Assembly: GCA_039654915.1 (NCBI GenBank)
Contig: CM077599.1
Span: forward strand, 71,392,001 to 71,456,000
DNA from: Aquilaria yunnanensis
Taxonomy: Eukaryota; Streptophyta; Magnoliopsida; Malvales; Thymelaeaceae
Direction of reading: 5' to 3'
Length of the DNA: 64,000 nt
Shown here: one piece after another, positions 56,285 through 64,000 of the stretch
Numbering within the stretch: position 1 is the first letter of the stretch
How the letters are laid out: each line of letters starts with the position of its first letter
Position numbers and translations under genes: made by a program
The notes under the pieces: generated by a model
The model's input: the letters and a program-made list of their open reading frames with translations, nothing else
The model's database searches: none
Told to the model about the DNA's origin: nothing

Positions 56285-56520
56285 TTTCCTTATTTTTTTT
56301 CCTGTTTTCTTTTGAATTTTTATATGCAAAACCCTTCAAGAACAATCGTTGTTTTTCAATTGATCATTGAAGTTGTTGATGTCAAGGCTTGTCCTGTATT
56401 GGAGGTTGGTAATTTGAACATTGGATAATGTGATAACAGTCACGAGTTTTAACAGTTAGACGAGACTTTGGTTATTGGTGCCATGTTCACAACCAAAATA
56501 TGATATGCCTATGCAGTGAA
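56285..56520 (+). repeat. Dispersed repeat, copy 2
   Basis: It matches 15165-15360 in the same orientation. Shared blocks include TATGCAAAACCCTTCAA, GGTAATTTGAACAT and CACAACCAAAATATG against CATAACCAAAATGGTG. Its class is unknown. Confidence 0.6.
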
Positions 56521-56549
56521 AATAACTTGACAGACGGTTAACTAAAACT

Positions 56550-56702
56550 TCGTTTGGGAACAACATCAGCTTTAGAGTTAGAGGTTAGAAAAGCTATCCA
56601 ACAGTAATTTTTAGTGTTACGAGGTTTACAAAATCTATCATAGCTATTGTTAATTTATTTCAACCTCTAACGCTAATTTTAGAAGCTATTCCGAAACAAA
56701 GC
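56550..56702. mobile_element. Small MITE
   Basis: The left end ACTTCGTTTGGGAACA and reversed right end GCTTTGTTTCGGAATA are imperfect inverted repeats. CTAACGCTAATTTTAG inside resembles the element at 19483. About 150 bp, non-coding. Confidence 0.5.
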
Positions 56703-56719
56703 CAAAATACGTCTAGGGA

Positions 56720-56832
56720 GAAGTGGTTGTGTTCTTCCAAATCTAGTCCAGGAAGAAAGAGGCTACAGGCAAATGCAAATACACGCCTAGGGTAAAACAC
56801 CAAATAAAACTAATCAGTAGGGCTTTCCGTTA
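56720..56832 (+). repeat. Duplicated piece of the DENND6 3' region
   Basis: It matches 60417-60535, the 3' UTR and last codons of the DENND6 gene, in the same orientation: AGAAGTGGTTGT.TTCTTCCA, then ACACGCCTA, then TTATCT near the DENND6 stop. The identity is about 70% by eye. It is a relic of a local duplication. Confidence 0.55.
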
Positions 56833-57117
56833 TCTTGGCAAGCACCAAGAAGTTTGATGTGCCACTAAAAATCAGATTTATAGCTAGACATTCCAGAATC
56901 CAGATTCAATGCAAAGCTCTAAAATTTTCAACTTGTTCTAGCAATTCTTTTTTGAAACCACCAACCAATATAGCCATACCACACAAGAAAACAACAGGAA
57001 CACAGAATTATGAAGCAGAAACATGACAGTTTCCAACAGATGCTGATGTTTGATCACATTACTAAAAAGGAAAAAGAAGCAGGAAGTTTTTGTATACGTA
57101 CATTAAACTAGTTACCC

Positions 57118-58389
57118 TCACTTTCCTTCATTTGGCCTAGGTATCCTTTTATACTGGAAGTTGTTTATATCCACCTTCCCTTGCAAAGCCTGTGAATGCA
57201 AAACAAGGCATGTTGGACGCAAAACTCATTATTAGCACATACAAGCAACTGGCACATGAAAAGAGTTACCTTCAACTCCTCCTCCAATGAAATTTTTTTT
57301 GGCCTATATGCATCCACAGGCCCGGTTCTTGATAATGCCTTCATCGTCTCTGTAATTTCCCATTCTTGGTCATCTTTCACTTTAGCAATATCCTTGCTGG
57401 ACTACAAGGCAGAACACTTCAGAATACCAACAGTATGAAGAGGGTCGTAGTAGCAGGAAAGCAAAATCAATCACTCTAATGCAAACAGACACACAGAGCG
57501 CAGGAATGTCAATATACATGACAATTACTTTAGTATCAAAAAAGGTTCAATAACTATCGGGACATAATGACCTTGTATAACAAACACTATAATTGCATAA
57601 TTATTGCATGACTAAAAAAATCTTGATCTCAGATGAATCTTCACATCACAAGTGAGCTACCACACCCCCAAAAGCCTCCCCCCTTTTCCTCACTCACTTA
57701 CAAAATGACTTCATAAATAGAAGGGAGAATAAAGACCAAATGGGTATCTGGAAAGGAACAATATTTGATACCAATAAACCAATAGAAACTCTTCCACCAA
57801 TTCAGTTATAGAATTTGTCATTAGCTGCAGCAACTATGATAAAATTATTCACATTGCAGATAAAATGCTAAAGCTAAAAGCTACTATTGAATAGCTTCTC
57901 CCAACATGTGACATGGCATCAATCACTAACACTCTTATCGAACCTAGTCAGAATAGTGTAATCATTTACATAAGGGCAATGACCGTTATCATCCTTCTCA
58001 GATCTCCCTTATGCAGTTATGCTGTATTTAAGTCTACCACTACATATGCTACATCCTGGAGAAAATGTTCCCCAACATAGGGCAAGTCATCTACAACACA
58101 AGACATTTGTGTCATTAGAGAAACATACTTGATTCATCTTAACAGACATTTAGAGCACATTTCACACCAATCAAGGCACTAAAACTCACCTGCCTTGCAA
58201 GAGCTGAGCAAGGCCAACTGCCCCAAGCACTGTTAGTGAAATCATTGGAAGCCCATATCTGATAAAAGGATGCTTCCTGCCCCACCTCCTAAAAGATGGA
58301 GAACCCTGAACCTTAGCAGCATTTGAAGCAAAATTATTACCAGTGCCCTGAGTTTGAGACTGAACCATATCCCTCTCAATGGATCCCAT
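57118..58389 (-). CDS. COX16: COX16, cytochrome c oxidase assembly protein
   Basis: Three exons on the minus strand: 58389-58190, 57396-57270 and 57189-57118, with GT-AG introns and matching phases, coding for 132 residues. The core [10 protein letters not shown] is at residues 40-49, followed by a membrane segment (to about 63) and LLQG. Exon 2 gives [26 protein letters not shown] and LEEELK. Exon 3 ends PNEGK. COX16 is an inner-membrane mitochondrial protein needed for copper delivery to COX2 in complex IV assembly (known from yeast and human). An in-frame TGA five codons upstream supports the start at 58389. The first 35 or so residues are polar and longer than in the Arabidopsis protein as I recall it. 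Confidence 0.9.
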
Positions 58390-60525
58390 GAAAGTGAGCC
58401 ATCAGAACCCTGTACCATATCGATTCCAGGAGTACAAGCACAAAAGCTTTAATTAGGTGATATATTCGAAAAAAAACTGAGCTGATAATTGATCCCAAAA
58501 TTTAAAAAAAAAAAGCATAAAACCCCGCAAAAAGCCTGAAACGTACGAGAGGAATCGTACCCAATTTATGAATCAACACTGCGGAAGAGAAAAATCTTTC
58601 GCTCTGAATCGGCGAACAACAAGAAAAGTTATTGCTTTTCTTATGAAATCGACGGAGGAGAAAAGGAAACGACCGATGAGTTAGAGGAGACGTTACCAAG
58701 AGGAGTCCCGCACGGCGGAAATGGGGCGTGGAAGCGCGACGGGGACGACAAACTGGAGCGGAAATATGGGCCTTATTAATCCTCACTTGGTCCTTATATT
58801 TCTCTTAATTGGCTAATTGAGATTCAGGGTAGAATAATTGCAAATTTAGTTCTTGTTTTTGTTTTACAGCAATACAGCCAACTGATCGCTTTCAAGTTTC
58901 ATTCCTCCGGCTTTAGTTTACCTTTTTACCCTTTTTTTAGCTAAGGTTTAATGTGAACATATTCATGTTTATCAGTTTAAAAAAAATTTTAAAAATGTAT
59001 TTAGAAACTATTATTTTTAAATTTTTATTTTCATATAAAAAGTTTATATTTTATGATAATTTTGAAAAATAAAATAAAATACTCATAAATTAATTAATTA
59101 CTGTTAATAGTAAATAGGACAGTTATTAGATAGAGAATAGTATTTAATTGACATGTTATAATTTTACTTCCACATCAGTAAGTTTTCCTTTCACTTCATG
59201 AAAACACATGGACGCAAGGATCATGGTTGTAATTTCACTAATTCACGAGGTCTAAGTTGTTAAGTATCCCAATAGGTCACTTTGACTTGGGAGACCATCC
59301 AACTCTAAGCAGGTCCAGCATCTGGCTTGTATGGACTTAAGCTAATCTGAATTAGACTTGTACTCTATGATTTTTTTTTATTCAAAAGCATCATACAAGT
59401 ATATTTAAAGAGTATATCTATAATTTATATTAAATACACATGGTTAATAGCATATTTTTCAAAATGTGAAAGGTGTGGATTTACATTTGACATTTATTTG
59501 CATCGTGAAAGTAGGAGAGGGTTCAAACCCAAGCTAGCTGCCTAAGTTTGCATTCTCATACCCAACAAGTCACAATGGTGAGGACCCTATGATCTTGGAT
59601 ATTCACTGATCTATATAATTAATTGTGCATCATACAATTAGTGTTTTAAGATTTTTAAACCATGCTCAAACTTGTACATACTAAGTACTCTATGTACCTG
59701 GCTTTTTTTAATTTTCAATGTAGGTACACAATGCAAAGACATGAGATAGTGCTAAACATATTAACAACTTTTTGCTAAAACCCTAAAAATTTTTGCATGA
59801 ATAATTTGATTGACAACTGAAAAAGTAGATGAAATATATTACTTTTGTGCGTTTGATCAGCTCTTGTTACCAGGATTTTGTACAACTTTTAAAATAGTGT
59901 CCCTACATTTAGCAAAATCACAAGCATGTTGGAGTGAAAAATAAACAAACAACTTAAACTCAAACTCAATTTGATTTAGAGCTTTTCTATGACTCGCTTA
60001 AATTATTATCAAATCAAAGCTAAACAAAATTTCAACTTTGATTTAGAAATTAAATAAAACTCAATTTACCTACTACTAAAGTCAACACAACTCAATTTAA
60101 TTTTATTCCCTTGTTTTAAGCCAACAACTCAAACTTGAGCTTGGGCTCAATCAATTTAAAACTTGTTCATATTCTATTCATTCCAAACATGAACAAATTA
60201 TAGTTTGTAATCTGACAGTTGGACAATCCAATAACAATCACGAGAATAAACGAAGTGCATAACCCAAATGATCTGCATATAGTGCAAATAATCTGACAAA
60301 TCACTAATAACAAAGGCAACTCAATTAAATTGCATGACATACAATGTACAAGAACTTTGAGTTTTGTGTTGATAGCCTTAGCCGGATGAACAATTATGCC
60401 CCAACTTTTGTTTGGGGAGAAGTGGTTGTATTCTTCCAATCTTTACGAGCAAAAAGAAGCTACAAACAATTGCACCTACACGCCTATGGCGAGCACCAGA
60501 TGAAACTAACGGGCAGTGCTTCCCA
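58390..60525. other. Spacer between COX16 and DENND6
   Basis: 58390-58790 is probably the COX16 leader and promoter (GC-richer, with possible leader splice sites). 58980-59140 is a decayed MITE-like AT-rich piece. About 60330-60525 is probably the DENND6 3' UTR. No other gene seen. Confidence 0.45.
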
Positions 60526-63500
60526 TTATCTCAGCGATGTGGATGAAGGTAAAACTCCAACATGCATCAATGGCCGACCAGGAAGTTTTGCTCCTTCTTG
60601 ACTGCTCTGTAGAAGAGACATCCTCTGAGGGCTCATAAGCAGAAGTTGTTGCATATCCTTTGGAAGCATGTTGAACACGGCCAACAGACCTCCTTTTAGT
60701 TTCTCACACATCACTAACGAATCTGCAGCAGCTCTTCCCAATTGCTGCAGCTAGACATCACCAAATGAGGGAACTGAGTCATGCGACATTCATGTAGGTT
60801 AAAGACATTCTAAAAAGAAAGTGCTCATTTCATTGCCGAACTAATTATGAAAATATGTTGGGAATTCCAGGCCATGTATCGTTCTTCTCCATCAAATACA
60901 TGTCTGACGTTCGAAGAATTGTATTGAACCAAATGTGGAAACTATGTCAGGCAATTGGAATTACCCCCAGTAGATTAATCTCTACTATCCTCTCTTTGTC
61001 TGACTTAAATATGATGAAAAGGATGAAAGATAAACCAGACGAGTTCTAGAGGAATGAACAATGACCATAACAGGAAAAAAGAAGTCTTAGAGTCAAACAC
61101 ATCTCATATGAACCAGAAACTAGGGCCGCAAGAAGTCTCCTCAGTTTACATCTAGTTTGAACAAAAGCATTAAAAGCATGAACAACTGCGAAGAACTGGG
61201 GGTTCTTTCCACACCCAACCAGAACTAAGAAACATTCGTCAACCCATCTTTTGACAGGTGAGCTACCCATTGAATACCACTGATTAAACTCTTACCCATT
61301 GAATACCACTGCTTGAACTCGATCCCTGCAGGGACAGAGTACCCCTTCTGTATCCACAGCTAATGCCAAGGTTAATAGCATTGATTTGCATCCTTTACTC
61401 TTCTGTGGAATTTGAAACTGCTACATACATCAACTTAGTAGTCACACCAACTGATATTCATTTGTCATCTTCTCCTGTATTTTCTGTATCTTATTTTTAT
61501 TTTATTTTTATTTTCTATTAAGTATGAATGGATTAAGGCACACGTGGGTAGGGTAGTGGAATTTCAATCTTACCTTAATAACAACTGCCCATTAACCACT
61601 CTAAATTTTGCATGAGAAACATGACACCACACCTATATTTCCTGCACTATATGTTACATGATAATTGTGGGATATACCGAACTTGGCCCCCGTTTTGGGG
61701 GAAAATGAGAATATTAGGGTTGAGATTCTAGCATAACAAGATAATGGTCATAGTGCTGGTCATGCAGAGTCAAAGGGGCTTTTCAAAGAGAAAGGACAAC
61801 CCATCAATCAATCAAATGAATCTCAGTCCCAAGTTAAAGAGATCTGCTTCCTTTGGAAGAGAAAGGACATGCAAAACAAGTTCAAAATTGGACTGTTGAG
61901 GGATATTATTGTGGAGGGCAAGACTCCAATTCATTAAGCTGATTTAGAGAAAGGTTTTTAGGATTGTCACAGCAAACATGTCCTGTGTTTCAGCAATATA
62001 TGATTGAAAAAGTTACACAAAAAGTAAGGGACTAACTGTATTTTGAAGGAACACATCCAAGCAGTAACCACGAAACAGTAGTATTCAATAATGTGCCTTT
62101 GTCTGCTTCCTACAGTCATCAAGGGTCTGGAAAGAGTATATGTTGAAACAAATGGAGACTCAAAGTAACATAGCATAGAAGTCCATCTCCTCCATGAACA
62201 AAACTAGAATTTGTTTTCTTTCCTTTCTTCATGGTTAACCTTAACCCTACTACTTGGGGACAATTGGTGGTCTAACTTCAAATCTAGTGGATGACATTGT
62301 ATATGCATGCCACAAGTCAGAAACACATCAAGTAAACTCTCGTATGTAACATGCAAATTACCTGTATTTCCTCAAGAATATATCTCTCTATCGCATTGAA
62401 CAAATCAACAATTTCTACTTCTGGCATTTTAGAAATAAGCAGGTGCACATCAGTTTTTATTCTTGCCTGCCTCCATAATCTATGTTGTTCATGCTCAGCA
62501 ACAGCACGTCTTCTTTGGAACCAGGGCTCAAAGTTTGGCCCATTTACGAAACGCCTGAATTTAACAATTGAACTTCTTATCTTGAAAGAAATAGTTAAAA
62601 AATGGCATAAAAAAGTGATAAATGATTCAATAACAATGAAAAACAATAAAGTGTACTTATACCTATATAAATCCAGCCAGTTGGATCTCATACGCTTAGA
62701 CAGAAACTTGCCTGCACCCCTTGCTGATAAGCTAGAAAGAAATTCATCAGCATTAAATGGCAGGAGAGGAGGAGGGTCAACAAAGGGGGAAGATCCTTCA
62801 GAAGGAGTGGTAGCCCTGAAATATGGACCAAAAGGAGCCAAAAAGTTTGTGGTCAGCTCCAAGAAATGTCGACGTAAGATCTCATTGTTAACAACTGACA
62901 TAGATTCTTCAACCCTAGGAGACATCCCAGCATCAATAAGTCTATTCAGTATAGATGTGTCAGGTTTTGTTGTGGGAACATAAGAGCTCCAAATGGCCTC
63001 TTTTTGTTCTGTCATGAGACAAAGTGGACCATCACGCCTCAATTTCACAGCATTTAATAAACTTGAAGGAGAGAACTTCTTTAAGGAAAGCTGTTGAAGA
63101 CCAAAGCCTTCGGGTTTACCAGGAATTCTACCAGTTGACTTACTGGCAAGGGCAACTCGACTTGAATTAGCGGATGGACTTCCAACTGATACAATGTGAG
63201 GGATATTTCGCAGCGCTTTTATGAAAAAGAGGTTTGTCACACCCAAGACCATTGGCGGAAAAGAGCTTCCTTCTTGGAGTGAGTTTAGCAGCCCAAATTC
63301 TGGGTCGTGAATGGTGAAGTATGGTCTAAAATCAATGCTACAGAGCAGGGGTGCAATTAAACTTACAAGACTTGCAACAGCCCCGCAACATTGTGAAGGT
63401 GTAGGAGCTATGATCAGAATGGGTTCACCAATAAGCAACAACTCCCATAATAGCCAAAGTTTTAACAAAAGCCCTCTGAACGCTCCAAATATATCTGAAT

Positions 63501-64000
63501 CATGAAACAGACCTTGTGGAACTGACTGATTGTTTGGAAGGAAAGGAGCCATAGATGAAGCAGACTCTTCATATGATACACCACTTTCCAAGGGCAAGCT
63601 ATGACTAGGTGGCAAGTTTACTTTAAGCATTGCGTTCCCGATCTGAAGCTCCATTAGCTTGCCAGGTACAGGAGCAGGCCACATGGAAACATAACCAGCA
63701 ATGTACTCAATAGCTTTGTTGCCAACATCGAAATACAGAGGGCCCATTATTTGCAACAAAGGTCTAAACACAGCAGAGAAAGGAGTGTAAGACAATATCA
63801 CCACAGACTTCTGTTCTCCACCTCGCTTCAACCTCTCATCATGTCTTTGCCTGTTGAAAACATAACCATACAAGTACTTTGAACCTTTACTTTCATTAGC
63901 ACCATTTGACATGACAATGACCTTCTCCTCACTTATTGGAGAAGTATTATTGTCCTTTCTAGTTTTATTCTTCCTCTGAAACCGGAAAAAGAAGATGCAA
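60526..64000 (-). CDS. DENND6: DENND6-type DENN domain protein, 3' part
   Basis: The minus-strand exons in the window are 64000 (continuing beyond)-62663, 62554-62362 and 60750-60526, with GT-AG introns and matching phases. The large exon reads YLYGYVFNRQRHDERLKRGG, MWPAPVPGK, LWELLLIGEPILIIAPTPSQ, DFRPYFTIHDPEF and VILRRHFLELT-like blocks, as in animal DENND6A/B (FAM116). Exon 2 has GPNFEPWFQRRR, exon 3 AVFNMLPKDMQQLLLMSP. DENND6 proteins are Rab exchange factors; human DENND6A acts on Rab14. The plant role is inferred. The open frame continues upstream of the ATG at 63912 to the window edge (FFFRFQRKNK), so the real start lies outside. Confidence 0.93.

Larger units (their letters stand above)
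55957..57117. other. Spacer with repeats, no gene seen
   Basis: Contains the second copy of the dispersed repeat (56285), a MITE (56550) and a DENND6-related relic (56720), listed separately. The last bases before 57118 are probably the COX16 3' UTR. Confidence 0.5.

Noticed and set aside
59240..59380. Possible 5S rRNA relic (GGGAGACC-like stretch)
   Set aside because: Only a few bases resemble 5S rRNA. The internal control region is not there.
62351..62983. 210-codon plus-strand ORF
   Set aside because: It is antisense to the DENND6 exons and runs through their intron.
63910..63912. ATG as the start of the DENND6 protein
   Set aside because: The reading frame stays open upstream to the window edge and continues to match DENND6 (an FRF-type block), so this Met is internal.
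1..64000. CRISPR arrays, bacterial operons or an intact viral genome
   Set aside because: Nothing of the sort is visible. The direct repeats are microsatellites, LTRs and transposon pieces of a plant nuclear genome.

Overview
The window is nuclear DNA of a flowering plant, most likely a eudicot. The evidence is spliced genes with GT-AG introns, plant-specific families (a DIR1-like lipid-transfer protein, a plant-type tyrosylprotein sulfotransferase relative, a SNAP33-type t-SNARE), AT-rich spacers and a dense load of plant transposon types (Ty1/copia, Tat-like Ty3/gypsy, L1-type LINEs, hAT-like, Stowaway and Mutator-like non-autonomous elements). I cannot name the species.

Layout. 1-4058: the 3' part of a decayed copia retrotransposon with its 3' LTR, inserted in an antisense LINE (4059-~5620) and itself hit by a hAT-like element (1841-2580). 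6062-6421 (-): an apparently intact lipid-transfer protein gene. 8491-15647 (+): a multi-exon tyrosylprotein sulfotransferase pseudogene with no 5' exons, an in-frame TAA, and TEs in its introns. 15648-26005: spacer and TEs, including a hAT-like element, a Pack-MULE-like element carrying a broken NB-ARC fragment, a fold-back element and a solo LTR. 26011-36601: a structurally complete gypsy element with 869-bp LTRs and a GTGCG target duplication. Its sense gag-pol is one reading frame broken by eleven stop codons, and it carries a separate spliced gene on the opposite strand. 36607-43450: spacer with nested hAT/Stowaway insertions, two copies of a long-TIR element, an NPF transporter relic and an inverted-repeat cluster.

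The right third holds the living genes: 43661-43945 (+) ISD11/LYRM4 (mitochondrial Fe-S assembly); 47646-49066 (-) a SNAP33-type Qb+Qc SNARE in five coding exons; 57118-58389 (-) COX16 (cytochrome c oxidase assembly) in three exons; and 60526-64000 (-) the 3' part of a DENND6-type DENN protein whose start lies beyond the window. These genes do not form a pathway. ISD11 and COX16 are both mitochondrial, SNAP33 and DENND6 both act in membrane traffic, but nothing in the sequence links them.

The best candidate for something unusual is the antisense gene of the gypsy element. It has its own TATA box, four exons with mutually compatible splice phases, a coiled-coil C-terminal part and a poly(A) signal. 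Also worth a look are the stop-only, G-to-A-like decay of the sense frame and the NB-ARC capture. All intron-exon structures were read by eye. Where positions are approximate the entry says so.
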